DNA from: an uncultured Chthonomonas sp.
Lineage (GTDB): Bacteria; Armatimonadota; Chthonomonadetes; Chthonomonadales; CAJBBX01
Assembly: GCA_903885605.1 (NCBI GenBank)
Contig: CAISJD010000207.1
Coordinates: 37,874 to 101,873 of the forward strand
Direction: 5' to 3'
DNA: 64,000 nt
Positions 9,229 through 18,684 of this stretch are shown piece after piece. The notes beneath the pieces are model-generated. The model made no database searches. It worked only from the letters and a program-made list of their open reading frames with translations, and was not told the origin of the DNA. Each line of letters opens with the position of its first letter. Within the stretch, counting starts at the first letter, position 1. Both the position numbers and the translations under genes were made by a program.

Positions 9229-10398
9229 ATGAAGACACCAACGAGCGACACTGGCCTGACCGACACACCGGCAGCTGAGAGGGCCGCGACCTGGCTCCGT
9301 ACGGCGATTGCCGACGGGCGCTGCCGCGCCGGAACATGGCTTCCGGCGGAGCGCATGCTGTCGGACCAGATCGGCGTGGGCCGTCCGGCCGTACGCGAGG
9401 CGCTGGCCGCACTGCAGCGCGAGGGGCTTGTTGAGCGACTGGCCGGAGGCAGGCCGCGCGTCGCCTCGTGGACGGCCGAACCGGACGCGCAGGCCACGTC
9501 GGTGCGCAGGGCGCGGAGCGTCGTTGCCGCCATTATTCCCCAGCCGCCATCCTACACGATCGCACACGCGATCCAGGGCGGCCTGAGCCGGGCGCTCACG
9601 CGAACACACGCCCGCATGGGGCTCCTGGTCTACGACACATATCTGGCCGGCGGCGAGCAGGCCTCCCACGGAGTGCATCCCGAGACTGAGGCGCTGCAAC
9701 GCGCCGAAGCCGAAGGGGTGGCAGGCATCGTCGTCTGGGGCTGCGGCGCCCAAGGGTCGGAGGAGGCGCTGCTTCGCCTGCAGCGCTCCGGCGTGAGCGT
9801 CGTGTTCGTAGATCACCGGCCCGGGTCGCTCGCGTTCGATTTCGTGGGTGTGGAGAACCGCTCAGGCGTTCGGGATGCGGTGGCCCACCTGGTCGGCCTG
9901 GGCCACCGCAGGATCGGTTACCTGTCACATCCGGAACGGCAGTCAACCATCGTCGAACGTGAGGAGGGCTACAGAGAAGCGCTGCACAGGCACGGCCTGT
10001 ACCTCGACCCCGCGCTCCTGTTCCGAGGAGGGTCTTCGTTCGAGGTGCGGGCGGCAGAAGCCCTGGCTCAGTTCATGGCCCTGCCGTCACCCCCAACCGC
10101 CGTCATCGCGTTCAATGACCTCCATGCGTTCGACCTGATACGATCTGCCGGAGAGAGGGGACTGCGAGTGCCGATCGACCTGAGCGTGGTTGGGTTCGAC
10201 GATGCCGAGCAGTTCTCGCCGCAGCCATCCGTGCTGACGACCGTGCGCCAGCCGTTTCGTGAGATAGGGTATCGGGCGGGCGACCTGCTGCTGAGGCGCT
10301 TGGGTTCGGGTGCGCCGATCAGCGAGCCGCGGCTCCACATCCTGCTTGCCCCGACGCTTACAGTGCGCACGACCACAGCGAAGCCGCCCAACCGCTGA
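9229..10398 (+). CDS. GntR-LacI chimeric transcriptional regulator (AraR-like)
   Basis: A 389-residue cytoplasmic DNA-binding protein. The start ATG at 9229 is the first in-frame ATG after the predicted transcription start; earlier in-frame TTG/ATG codons lie inside the promoter. Residues about 15-80 are a GntR winged helix (AERAATWLRTAIADG, LPAERMLSDQIGVGRPAVREAL, LVERLAGG). Residues about 95-380 are a LacI/GalR-type periplasmic-binding-like sugar sensor (VVAAIIPQP at its start, TAVIAFNDLHA, SVVGFDDAE). This combination is known from AraR of Bacillus, which responds to a sugar. It stands divergent from the FGE/sialidase operon, so it probably represses that operon and itself, released by a sugar from the glycan those genes attack. 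The inducer is unknown. Confidence 0.88.
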   Translation: MKTPTSDTGLTDTPAAERAATWLRTAIADGRCRAGTWLPAERMLSDQIGVGRPAVREALAALQREGLVERLAGGRPRVASWTAEPDAQATSVRRARSVVAAIIPQPPSYTIAHAIQGGLSRALTRTHARMGLLVYDTYLAGGEQASHGVHPETEALQRAEAEGVAGIVVWGCGAQGSEEALLRLQRSGVSVVFVDHRPGSLAFDFVGVENRSGVRDAVAHLVGLGHRRIGYLSHPERQSTIVEREEGYREALHRHGLYLDPALLFRGGSSFEVRAAEALAQFMALPSPPTAVIAFNDLHAFDLIRSAGERGLRVPIDLSVVGFDDAEQFSPQPSVLTTVRQPFREIGYRAGDLLLRRLGSGAPISEPRLHILLAPTLTVRTTTAKPPNR

Positions 10399-10497
10399 AG
10401 CTGGTGAAGGAGCCGGACCGGTGAAATGGCCTCGCCGTAGTCCGTCGAGGCAACTACGCAACCTCTGCACCGCGCGCATCATGCAAAGGAGTATGCA

Positions 10498-11412
10498 ATG
10501 GCGCATCGTAAGGGTTTCACCCTGATCGAACTGCTCGTAGTCATCGCGATCATCGCGATCCTGGCAGCCATCCTGTTCCCGGTGTTCGCCCAGGCACGCG
10601 AGAAGGCGCGGCAGGCCACCTGCCAGTCGAACCTGAAACAGATCATGAACGCATGGATGATGTATGGCCAGGACTACGACGAGACCGGCCCGCCGCTGTG
10701 GAACTACGGCGGCGGCGTGGCTGGGCCGTACACTGGCGGCGGGGCGGACTGGTACTGGCCGGACCATGTCTACCCGTACATCAAGCTCGGCAAGGCGCGC
10801 AACGCCAACAACACCAAGGCGAACTGGGGCGTGTTCACCTGCCCGACGAGCTACGCGACCAACACCCAGATCGACTGGGCGACCGCCGGAGGGTGGGGGA
10901 ACACAACCTACGGCATGAACCAGAGCCAGATCAACAACGACGCGGTGAACCCGGAGGGCGCGTGCAGCGCCAATGCGCTGTTCTGCGGCGGCTTCTACAG
11001 CAACCTGGCCCTGGGCGCCACGATGGCGAAGCTTACCCACCCGGCCGAGTCCATCATGTTCATGGAAGGCGAGATCGGCGCCGGTCCCTACATCAAGGGA
11101 GGGTACGATCCGCGCAACGACGCGATCCTCCAGGGCTGTTACCCGGCATCGGGCACCAGCCCGGCGGGTTACTCGGGTATGCGCGCCATCAAGCGGGCCT
11201 CCAACCAGTCCGCGTACCTGGGCCGCAAGCTCCGGGACGGCTATTACAACGAGGACGGGACTGTGAACACCACCGGAAGCGGCGGGACCTCGCCTCGGTG
11301 CAACGACCGAGCCCTGCACCCGCATGGAGTTCAGAACGTGGCATTTTCCGATTGCCATGTAAAGGCGGTTCGTGACACCCTAATGAAGTGGTATACAGCA
11401 AGTTCAGAATAG
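10498..11412 (+). CDS. Type IV prepilin-like protein, DUF1559 type
   Basis: A 304-residue pilin or pseudopilin-like protein. The start ATG has AAAGGAG six bases before it; the ATG at 10493 is out of frame. The N-terminus carries the prepilin peptidase motif: cleavage between Gly6 and Phe7 of [10 protein letters not shown] with Glu at position 5 of the mature chain, then a hydrophobic helix ending in [13 protein letters not shown]. The C-terminal [18 protein letters not shown] matches the closing H-G-NVAFxDGH block of DUF1559 proteins, with Cys in place of the usual Gly. Such proteins are strongly expanded in Armatimonadota and Planctomycetota; most have no known function and may be minor pilins or surface proteins. 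No other pilus gene is nearby, and a 17-bp stem-loop closes the gene. Confidence 0.9.
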   Translation: MAHRKGFTLIELLVVIAIIAILAAILFPVFAQAREKARQATCQSNLKQIMNAWMMYGQDYDETGPPLWNYGGGVAGPYTGGGADWYWPDHVYPYIKLGKARNANNTKANWGVFTCPTSYATNTQIDWATAGGWGNTTYGMNQSQINNDAVNPEGACSANALFCGGFYSNLALGATMAKLTHPAESIMFMEGEIGAGPYIKGGYDPRNDAILQGCYPASGTSPAGYSGMRAIKRASNQSAYLGRKLRDGYYNEDGTVNTTGSGGTSPRCNDRALHPHGVQNVAFSDCHVKAVRDTLMKWYTASSE

Positions 11413-11436
11413 GCGACGCTAACCACTGACTGCAGG

Positions 11437-11475
11437 CAGGTTCCGCTCGGCCCCGGAAGGGCTGGGCGGGACCTG
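11437..11475. terminator. Stem-loop between convergent genes
   Basis: Two 17-nt arms, 11437-11453 and 11459-11475, pair along their full length (14 Watson-Crick and three G-T pairs) around a 5-nt CGGAA loop. It lies between the ends of the prepilin gene and the beta-helix gene, two bases from the latter's stop, so it can serve both strands. There is no strong T tract. Confidence 0.55.
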
Positions 11476-11477
11476 TC

Positions 11478-12797
11478 CTACTCCCTGATGTTCTGGCCGG
11501 TCACGACCCTTGCCTTGCCCCGCTTCTCCAGCTTCAGGCCGCCCTTGAAGCGCGTTGCAGTGACGATGACGCTCTTCGCCTTCGGCCCGACCAGCAGGTG
11601 CCGGCGCGCCATGTCCGTGAAGTCGCAGCCGTCGATGGTGAGCCCGTTCCCGTTGGTGTAGATCCCGGGCAGCCCTTCGTCCTTCCAGTCCTTGGGCACG
11701 AACGGGCCGCCGGGCCAGTAGAAGTGGCAGCCAATGAACGTGGCGCGCCCCTGCCCGTTCAGCGATGCGTAGACGGCCCGCGCGTCGCCCTTGCCCACGT
11801 GCGGCTGCTGGTAGCCCGTGGCGAAGATGCCGCAGTTCACGAACTTGACGGGGCCAAGGCTGCCCTCGCGCACTTCGATCCCCGCGTTGATCTGGCAGTT
11901 GGTGAAGAGGAACCCGGCGTGGACCTGGCTGTACTCCACCAGGACCCCCACGTCGCAGACGTCGGCGCCCGAGTTCAGGATCAGGCCGTTGCCGGCGTCC
12001 GTGCGCAGGGCCGTCATGTGGAAGCCGACCTTGTAGCCGAGGCAGAAGACGTTGGTGAGCATCTCCCAGTCGGTCCGCGCGAAGATGAACGCCGTGGCGT
12101 TCTTGCGGGTGAACGGGATCAGCTTCTCGGTCCAGAAGGGCCAGAAGTGGATGTCCTCAAGCCGCCCGCAGTCCAGGCAGACGTCCACGAAGAGGCCCGT
12201 GTGCAGCGGCTGGCCGTAGAGGCCCCGCACGAGGTGGCGGCCGCAGGGGAACGTGCCGAGGTCGACGCCGTTCCACGGATTGACCAGGAGGACGTCGGTG
12301 ACCGTGACGTTGTCTCCCTCGCCCCGAATGCACCAGGGGTAGGCGACGGGCTTCTCGGCGTCCTGCTCCGGGTACATCACCGTGATGCCCTTGAGCCCGG
12401 CGTTGGCGTTCAGCTTGATGAACGGATCGCCGGCCTCGCTGCCGCGCCCCTCCACGGCAAGCAACGTGCTGCCCTTGAACTGGCTCCGCGCCGTCGGGGC
12501 ACGGAAGACACCCTCCAGCGTAACGTTGTCGTGCACCGTCAGGTGGCCCTTGATCAGGTAGTTCCCGGTGGGCACCCGGACAATGCCGCCGCTCTCGCGG
12601 CCCACCGTGTCGAGGGCCTTCTGGAATGCCGCCGTATCGTCGGCCTTGCTGTCGCCTATCGCTCCGAAGGAGAGCACGGACCGATTGCCCGGCTCATCGG
12701 CTGCATGGGCCGCGGACGCGAGCGAACCTGCCAGGGCGGCCGCGATGCCCCAGGCCACCAGACCCCAACTCCACCGCTTCGTCGTGACAGCCGACAT
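11478..12797 (-). CDS. Secreted pectate-lyase-like right-handed beta-helix protein
   Basis: A 439-residue exported protein. The start at 12797 is preceded by GGAGGGG at 8 nt and opens a signal peptide ending near SAAHAAD (about residue 32). The mature part begins with VLSFGAIGDSKADDTAAFQKAL and GGIVRVPTGNYLI, the classic entrance of the pectate lyase 3/GH28-like superfamily (PF12708), followed by the short beta repeats of a right-handed helix (for example NVTLEGVF, GITVMYP, NVTVTDVLL, GLTIDGCDF). Such folds bind or cleave polygalacturonan or other acidic polysaccharides. I cannot point to catalytic Asp residues with confidence, so it could be a binding or phage-tailspike-like protein. It is the last of a minus-strand series of secreted carbohydrate proteins. 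Confidence 0.78.
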   Translation of the reverse strand: MSAVTTKRWSWGLVAWGIAAALAGSLASAAHAADEPGNRSVLSFGAIGDSKADDTAAFQKALDTVGRESGGIVRVPTGNYLIKGHLTVHDNVTLEGVFRAPTARSQFKGSTLLAVEGRGSEAGDPFIKLNANAGLKGITVMYPEQDAEKPVAYPWCIRGEGDNVTVTDVLLVNPWNGVDLGTFPCGRHLVRGLYGQPLHTGLFVDVCLDCGRLEDIHFWPFWTEKLIPFTRKNATAFIFARTDWEMLTNVFCLGYKVGFHMTALRTDAGNGLILNSGADVCDVGVLVEYSQVHAGFLFTNCQINAGIEVREGSLGPVKFVNCGIFATGYQQPHVGKGDARAVYASLNGQGRATFIGCHFYWPGGPFVPKDWKDEGLPGIYTNGNGLTIDGCDFTDMARRHLLVGPKAKSVIVTATRFKGGLKLEKRGKARVVTGQNIRE

Positions 12798-12975
12798 ATC
12801 AAACCCCTCCGTTCTGATTTCCCCGGTTCCGTGCTTCGTCAAACAGCGCCTTCGCCGGCCATGCATCGCATCGGCCTGCCCGCGGCGCCCACCTCATCCA
12901 CTCACAGATCAAATGCCGGCCATTCGGCTTCACGCGATGCTCGTCTCCTGCCTGCCGACGGGCCATTGCGCTCGC

Positions 12976-14064
12976 CTACGGCTTCCATACCGTGCCGGCG
13001 ATATGCTGGTGCGGTTCCTGAGCGGTAGCCCAGTAGTACAGTGCCACCAGATCTCCCGTATGGTTGGTGGTCAACTGGGGGTATCCGAAATCGTGGTCGC
13101 CGAACTTGTCCGGCTCAAAATCGTCGCGCAGCACGATCTCTGAACCCCACGACCTTGCCCCGTCGGCGCTCACGCGGGCGAAGAGCTTGCCGCGCGAACG
13201 GTCACCGTAGGCGCAGGCCACCCGCCCATCCTTGAGCGCCGTCAGCGCAGGGGGATTGCCGTTCTCAAGGCCGGTCTCGCCGACGCGGCTCAGGAATGCC
13301 CACGACCGACCGTTGTCGCCCGATGCGTAGCAGTCCAACCAACAGGGCATATCGGCGTCCTGAATGTTGCGCCGTCGCAGCGCGACCACAAGGGCTCCGT
13401 CCTCTAGCCGTCCCACGGCGGGCATCACCGCACGGTGCGGGTCGTCGAGCGGAACGATCCAGGCCACGAAGCGGAAGCTCCTGCCGCCATCGGTAGTCTC
13501 AACCACGAAGCTCTTGTCAGTCGCGATCTGGCCCGGGGTGCTTCTGGTAGGTCGCGCCGACATGAAGAGCATGCAGGAACGAGGGCCGGTGGCCAGGTAG
13601 CGCGTGCGCGCCGTCAGGTCCATGCCCCGGAGGTTCTGGTCGTCCATGAGCGTACCGAACCGGTAGGGGCCGCGCCAGCGTCGCCCACGGTCCTCGGAGA
13701 CGAAGAATGAGCCTACCGGGTCGTGTGACCCGTGGTATCCCACGCCTACGACGCGCAAGGCTGAGCCCGGAGCCTGGAACTCGAAACCACCGGGGGAATG
13801 CGTTGGCAGGCCGCCGTCCCCCACGAAGTTCGTGGGATCCTCGGCCGTCCAGGTTCTACCACCGTCGAGACTGCGCGCCAGTCGGCTCGCAACCCCCGGG
13901 GCGGCGTCGCTGCCGCCCTCCAGGTTGTGGCCCGGCTGCTCCACGTAAGCGCCGGAGGAGAAACCTACCAGGATCTCCCTGCCGTCGTCCCAGCTCCACA
14001 GGCCGTTGTTGGCGGGCCAGCCGCAGAACTTGCCGGTCGCACCTGACACCATCACGTGCTTCAT
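12976..14064 (-). CDS. Sialidase-like (BNR/Asp-box) beta-propeller protein
   Basis: A 362-residue protein with five Asp-box-like turns, one per blade: SLDGGRTWTAEDP, VSEDRGRRWRGPY, TTDGGRSFRFV, ASGDNGRSWAFL and SADGARSWGSEI. These place it in the sialidase/neuraminidase-like superfamily of six-bladed propellers. The start has GAGG at 8 nt and there is no signal peptide, unlike its neighbours, so it may be cytoplasmic or the N-terminus may be misread. The Arg triad of true sialidases cannot be assigned by eye; many environmental members act on other sugars or have no known activity. It lies between a GH71/GH99-like gene and the beta-helix gene on the same strand. Confidence 0.78.
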   Translation of the reverse strand: MKHVMVSGATGKFCGWPANNGLWSWDDGREILVGFSSGAYVEQPGHNLEGGSDAAPGVASRLARSLDGGRTWTAEDPTNFVGDGGLPTHSPGGFEFQAPGSALRVVGVGYHGSHDPVGSFFVSEDRGRRWRGPYRFGTLMDDQNLRGMDLTARTRYLATGPRSCMLFMSARPTRSTPGQIATDKSFVVETTDGGRSFRFVAWIVPLDDPHRAVMPAVGRLEDGALVVALRRRNIQDADMPCWLDCYASGDNGRSWAFLSRVGETGLENGNPPALTALKDGRVACAYGDRSRGKLFARVSADGARSWGSEIVLRDDFEPDKFGDHDFGYPQLTTNHTGDLVALYYWATAQEPHQHIAGTVWKP

Positions 14065-14250
14065 CGGTCGGGCCTCACTTCAGTTGGCATTCTGTCGGCG
14101 GCCGCCGATCGCAAGGAGCGAGACGAGGCCGCGCAACAGGAACTGGGCTAGTCAGGCCCATCGCTGCCTCTCAGGCAGGCGCCCTGCGGGAAGCGCCGTG
14201 CCCCGTGCGCGTCGGCAGGATGTCTCCGCTCTGCATCGTCCGCACGTTCG

Positions 14251-15324
14251 TTACGGCCGGGGCGCCGAGACGCGGGCGATCTTGGCCAGCCTGCCGGCCG
14301 GAAGCACTACCACCGGGCGCCCCGGCGGGTCGACCGCGAGGGGCGTGAGCCGGCGACCGTCCCAGCGGAAAACCTGCGGCTGGTCCTCGTCCCGATAGCA
14401 GAAGCCCGCCACGAGCCGGCCTTTGTAGGCGGCGACGTAACCTTGCGTCAGGAGCCGGTACCACGCCGGGGCCGGGTTGCCGTAGGTATCGGTCCAGCGG
14501 TCGGAGTCTTCCAGCGATGTGCCCTCAAGCCATCCCATCCAATCGCTCAGCAGGACGTGGCGTGGGTCGACCTTCAGGGCCTTGAGCCATTGGCGCCGGT
14601 AGAGGGCGCCCCCCTCCCGGGAGATGCCCGGCGGCGAGAGATCCCATCCCGGCCAGAACGACATGCACTCCTTGACGCCGGGCAGGTTCGGGTCGGAGCC
14701 GTAGCCCCAACCGCCGTCGGTGGCCTGCCGGCTGGACCAGAAGAAGTGATTGGTCCGTCGGATGGTCCATCGGATGTCGGTCCACTCGGGCCACACGTCC
14801 TTCTCGACGTACCAATGGAGTACCGGCTTGCCGGCATCCCGCAAGTAGCTGGGACGTGAGGCGAAGGTCTTCCACAGGTAGTCCACGGCCTCAAGCCAGG
14901 CGTCTCGCTTGGAGTGCTGGTTCAACTCGCCCCCGGCGGCGATGGCGATGGGAATGCGGGACCGGGCCGGCTTTGCGTCCATGAAGTCGAACCAGGCCTT
15001 GATGAGGCCGTCGATGCGGGAGTTGTCGACCCACACGCAGTTCGTGTCGTCCATCACGATGAAGTCGACGCCGCACTCCCGCATCTGCCGGTACTGGCGC
15101 TCCATCACCTTCGGATCGGCCGACGACTCGGGCCCGCCGATGGGAAGCGCCTGCCCGCGGGACCGGACCTCGGCCCAGTGGCTGTTCTCAAACCCGGCGG
15201 AGTAGAAGACGGTGATGTACCATACGCCCACTTGGCGCTTGGAAGTCGGCGCACCGTGGGCGCCTGCAGCAAGGCCCAACACAGCCAGGGCGATAGGTAC
15301 CCACAAGCGAGAGCGGCACGGCAT
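14251..15324 (-). CDS. Secreted GH71/GH99-like putative glycoside hydrolase
   Basis: A 357-residue exported protein. AGGAGG stands 8 nt before the ATG at 15324, and the signal peptide runs to about AAGAHGAP (residue 25). The mature part opens with VGVWYITVFYSAGFENSHW and contains QYRQMRECGVDFIVMDDTN, a beta/alpha-barrel phrase common in uncharacterised relatives of GH71/GH99 enzymes in which a strand ends in acidic residues, and later GKPVLHWYVEKD and GYVAAYKGRLVAGFCYRDEDQ. The family call is by these phrases and length; substrate and catalytic residues are not assigned. A well-formed promoter lies about 160 nt upstream, so this gene probably starts a transcript continuing into the sialidase-like and beta-helix genes. 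Confidence 0.55.
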   Translation of the reverse strand: MPCRSRLWVPIALAVLGLAAGAHGAPTSKRQVGVWYITVFYSAGFENSHWAEVRSRGQALPIGGPESSADPKVMERQYRQMRECGVDFIVMDDTNCVWVDNSRIDGLIKAWFDFMDAKPARSRIPIAIAAGGELNQHSKRDAWLEAVDYLWKTFASRPSYLRDAGKPVLHWYVEKDVWPEWTDIRWTIRRTNHFFWSSRQATDGGWGYGSDPNLPGVKECMSFWPGWDLSPPGISREGGALYRRQWLKALKVDPRHVLLSDWMGWLEGTSLEDSDRWTDTYGNPAPAWYRLLTQGYVAAYKGRLVAGFCYRDEDQPQVFRWDGRRLTPLAVDPPGRPVVVLPAGRLAKIARVSAPRP

Positions 15325-15709
15325 TCGGGCATCCTCCTGCATTGGCGCAGGGCGCGACCTCGGGGCCAAGCAAGATGGCCGGCTGGGACAGCAACGATGG
15401 AGTTCGCCAGTCTCCGGCAGCAGAACCTGCGGTGCGGCCCCACACTGGCCCGCACCGCGGCACGTGGTACGGGCGACACCTATTCGCCATTATGGACCGT
15501 CGGCCCGGAAGTTTCAACACAAGACGCGCGACAGGACAACCCTCCGCCCGGGGCATACACGGACTGCTCACGCAGGGGTGGCCCCAACATGCGTTGCCTT
15601 CTACAACCTGCACGCGGGGCCCCGCGTCTTCGGGAGCCGTCTGCACAGGATTGCATCGTCGCTCAGGCCTCCGGTAGCGGGCCTCGTTCGCGCAGGGGCT
15701 TCAGCCGCA
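15325..15709. other. 385-nt intergenic stretch with a minus-strand promoter
   Basis: No gene with a ribosome binding site and credible protein is seen here. It is the long leader of the GH71/GH99-like gene and contains the promoter at 15489-15517. Confidence 0.5.
15489..15517 (-). promoter_or_regulatory. Sigma70-type promoter for the gene starting at 15324
   Basis: Read on the minus strand: TTGAAA (15517-15512), 17-nt spacer, CATAAT (15494-15489). Each box matches the consensus at five of six bases. The leader to the ATG would be about 158 nt. Confidence 0.6.
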
Positions 15710-18595
15710 CTAGCGGCTACGCGCAGCCTCACGGAACAACCCCGCGGCCGGGTCCTCGGTGAGGATGGCGGACTGCAGGAACGCGCAGTCGCGAGAGATG
15801 ATGCCCTCGTAGTCGGTAGGCGTGCCGTCCCACTTGAGGATGGAGTAGCACTTCCCCGGCTCGTTCACCACGCCCATGTAGAAGCCGCTGCCGTTGGGAA
15901 GGATGCCCTGGTGCTGCCGGCGGAAGATCTCGCGCTTGATGATGTCGGCCTTCTCCTTCATGCCGACGCTGGAGAAGGCCATGATGGCCGGGACGGTGTC
16001 CTGGGGGAAGATGCCGCCGTTGCAGTAGTAGGGGAACTCGTGCTTGCCGTAGTCGGCGAAGTTGTACTCGTCCGGCACATCCTCGAGGTTGCCGGGAATG
16101 CCCCAGTAGAGCCCGGTGTAGTCGCCCAACTCAGGCGCCATGTAACGGACCACCTTGCCCTTGGCGCTATCGAAGTAGCTCGCCGAGGCGAGGTCGTCCC
16201 AGAGCTGCTGCATCACATCGCGGGCCGTCACCTTGATGCCGGCATCCTGCTCCAGGCAGTCCGCGATGCCGAAGAGGGCGGCGTTCTCCTGGATGATCGG
16301 GTTGGAGTAGTCATGCCGCTTGCCGTCCTGGCCTATCCACCAGATGTAGCGGCGTTTGGCCGCGTCGAAGAAGGTCCGGTTGTAGACGCGCCGCATCCGC
16401 ACCGCCCAGTCGGCGTACCGGTCCGCCGCCGCCGCCTCGCCGATGTCGCGCATCATTCGGGCCACACCCAGCAGCGACTTGTAGGCCTGGCCGTTGACCA
16501 TGGCGTTCTTCCAGCCGGAGCTGATGGTGTCATAGCCCGTGTCGCCGAACTGGTTGCGCCCGTTCCCGTCGCGGAAGGTCTCGATGAGGCCGTCGCCGTC
16601 GAGGTCTCGGGCGATCAGGTAGTCCGCCGCGCGGGTGAGGACGGCGCGGTTGGCCTCCACGAACTGCCGGTCGCGGGTGCTCAGGTAGTAGTCGGTGGCG
16701 GAGTTGAGCACGCCGGTGTTGGCGTCGGCCGAGATGTTGCCGGTCTGCAGCACGTAGTCCAGCGATCCGTCGGCGTTCATGCGCTGGTTCAGCCAGAACT
16801 CGACGGTCTTGCGGGCGACCTTGTTCAGGTCGATGCCCAGGATGCGGGCCGCGCCGCCCATGCCCGCCAGCCACTGGAGGTTGCGGTCCATGTTGCACGA
16901 GACGGGGTCGGAGATGACGTTGTTGCCCGTGATGCCGCCGGGCGAGCCGAGCCACCCGGAGCCGTCCTCCTGCGGCTTCATATAGGGCGTGATCTGGAGG
17001 AGCGAGATGAGGCCGCGGCGGACCCTGGCCCACTCGGCGGCGGAGACGCGGCGGCTCGGCTTCTCCAGGCGTGCGGGACGGAAGACCAGCGTGCGCGCCG
17101 TTGTGGCGGGGTCCAGCACGGCCACCCGAAGGTCGATCTTCTTGTAGAGGCGGCTGCCTGTGAAGACGCAGTCGAGCCGCTCGTTCGGCTCCTCGCCGCT
17201 CAGGCGGAGCTGACCCATGTCCAGCGCGCTGATGATGAGCGGCGCCTTCACGACGCCCTCGTCTCCCCACTCCTCGGCCAGAACCGTGGTGCCCATGGCG
17301 CGCGGATCGAAGGGGATCAGCAGTTCCGCGCGGGCCACGCGCCCTGCGCCCGGGCCGGAGAGCGCGAAGCGCATGGTGAGCTCCTGCCGCACCTGCTCCA
17401 CGGTCCAGTCGATGCGCGCGCCGACGCAGGCATCGAAGCCGTACTCGGCGCGTCCGCGGCGAAGGCGGCACGTGGCGGGCAGTTCGGCGGAGTCGACCTG
17501 CGTCCCGTCGTCCAGCGTCACTATCAGCCGGATCGGCTCCCGGAGCAGGTTGGTCTTGGCGCGGTCGCCTCCCTCGGTGTCGATGCCGAAGTCGATGACG
17601 GCGGCCGACGCGCGCGACGCGGCGAGGTTGTAGACCGTGCGCCCGGTCGGGGTCCAATCCTTTCCTGTGTTGGAGGGCTTCGGGCGGAAGTTGCCGATCT
17701 GCATGGGCTCCTCGAAGGGCGCATCTGTGAACGCAATACTGATGGGCGAGAGCATCTCGGGGCCTCCTATGCGCCGGACAGGGGCGCCGGGGTTGGGCGC
17801 GTCGGTCCGCCACAGGGTCACGTCGTTGCTGGTGAGGTTGGCCGCATAGAGCAGGCCGTCGGGGCCGATCGCGAGGCAGACCGGGGTGCCGAGGCCGCCG
17901 CCTGCGCCCGCCCACTCGGTGGTCTGCTTGCCGTCGAAGCGCAGGACACGGTTCTGGTTCGTGCTCTGGTAGGCGTTGCCGGAGGCATCGAACGCCAGGC
18001 CCCACGGCGCGTGGTTCGACTGCGGCGTCCAGACATCGGCCAGGGCGGTCGCGCCCTTCATGTCGGAGGCGCGTAGCCCGAATGCGCCGAAATCGGCCAT
18101 GACCAGCCGGTCGCCGACCACCGCGATCTGGGTGAGCCCGGAGGGCGATGCCGCGGCCACGTCGGCCTTCCACGCGCCGGTCTTGCCGTCGAAGCGCTTC
18201 ACCTTCCCGTCGCCCTGGCTCGCCACCAGCAGGTCGCCCTGGTACCATGCCATGCCCGTGGCTCGGGCAAGGTGGCCGGGTTGACCGGCCGGGGCGTCGG
18301 TGAGGGTCCCCAGCCGCCGCCCGGTGCGGCCATCGAACATGACGACCGACCCCTGTGTGCCGGGGACGCCCGTGGAGACGTACCAGCGGCCGTCGGGGCC
18401 GGCCAGTAGCGTGTTGGGCAGCGGGACGCCGCGGATGAACGTGCCCCGGTGCCGACCGGTCTTCAGGTCGTACCGCTCCACCTTGCCGGAGCCGTGCATG
18501 AGCACGAGGAGGTCGGGCTCAGGCCGCTCGGTAGGCGCGACGGCGAGCCCTGCGGTCATGAGGGCCGGCAACGCAAGGGCGGCAAGACAGGTCAT
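15710..18595 (-). CDS. Secreted NHL/SMP-30-like propeller fused to a six-hairpin glycosidase-like domain
   Basis: A 961-residue exported protein. The start at 18595 has GGAGG at 8 nt and a signal peptide ending around residue 20 (GLAVAPT). Residues about 25-330 are a beta-propeller of NHL/SMP-30 type, with repeated phrases such as LLAGPDGRWYVSTG, MAWYQGDLLVASQGDGKVKRFDGK and LAIGPDGLLYAANL. A beta-sandwich follows. The C-terminal 400 residues are an alpha/alpha barrel of the six-hairpin glycosidase type (AADYLIARDLDGDGLIETF, GWKNAMVNGQAYKSLLGVARMM, YNRTFFDAAKRRYIWW, NPIIQENAALFGIADCL), as in alpha-L-rhamnosidases and amylo-alpha-1,6-glucosidases. The fusion suggests an extracellular glycan-binding hydrolase; the substrate is unknown. 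TATAGT close upstream on the minus strand is a weak promoter candidate. Confidence 0.72.
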   Translation of the reverse strand: MTCLAALALPALMTAGLAVAPTERPEPDLLVLMHGSGKVERYDLKTGRHRGTFIRGVPLPNTLLAGPDGRWYVSTGVPGTQGSVVMFDGRTGRRLGTLTDAPAGQPGHLARATGMAWYQGDLLVASQGDGKVKRFDGKTGAWKADVAAASPSGLTQIAVVGDRLVMADFGAFGLRASDMKGATALADVWTPQSNHAPWGLAFDASGNAYQSTNQNRVLRFDGKQTTEWAGAGGGLGTPVCLAIGPDGLLYAANLTSNDVTLWRTDAPNPGAPVRRIGGPEMLSPISIAFTDAPFEEPMQIGNFRPKPSNTGKDWTPTGRTVYNLAASRASAAVIDFGIDTEGGDRAKTNLLREPIRLIVTLDDGTQVDSAELPATCRLRRGRAEYGFDACVGARIDWTVEQVRQELTMRFALSGPGAGRVARAELLIPFDPRAMGTTVLAEEWGDEGVVKAPLIISALDMGQLRLSGEEPNERLDCVFTGSRLYKKIDLRVAVLDPATTARTLVFRPARLEKPSRRVSAAEWARVRRGLISLLQITPYMKPQEDGSGWLGSPGGITGNNVISDPVSCNMDRNLQWLAGMGGAARILGIDLNKVARKTVEFWLNQRMNADGSLDYVLQTGNISADANTGVLNSATDYYLSTRDRQFVEANRAVLTRAADYLIARDLDGDGLIETFRDGNGRNQFGDTGYDTISSGWKNAMVNGQAYKSLLGVARMMRDIGEAAAADRYADWAVRMRRVYNRTFFDAAKRRYIWWIGQDGKRHDYSNPIIQENAALFGIADCLEQDAGIKVTARDVMQQLWDDLASASYFDSAKGKVVRYMAPELGDYTGLYWGIPGNLEDVPDEYNFADYGKHEFPYYCNGGIFPQDTVPAIMAFSSVGMKEKADIIKREIFRRQHQGILPNGSGFYMGVVNEPGKCYSILKWDGTPTDYEGIISRDCAFLQSAILTEDPAAGLFREAARSR

Positions 18596-18684
18596 GTGGC
18601 CGACCTCCAGAAGGTAGGACGCGGCCAAGCGCCGACATCGTCCCCGGACTATACCCGCACCGGCGCGACGGTAGGCGGGGGCCG

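Noticed and set aside
15212..18076. A 954-codon open frame on the plus strand
   Set aside because: It lies antisense to the signal-peptide-bearing genes at 14251-15324 and 15710-18595 and has Val/Ala/Gly/Arg-rich composition without motifs: a GC-bias shadow.
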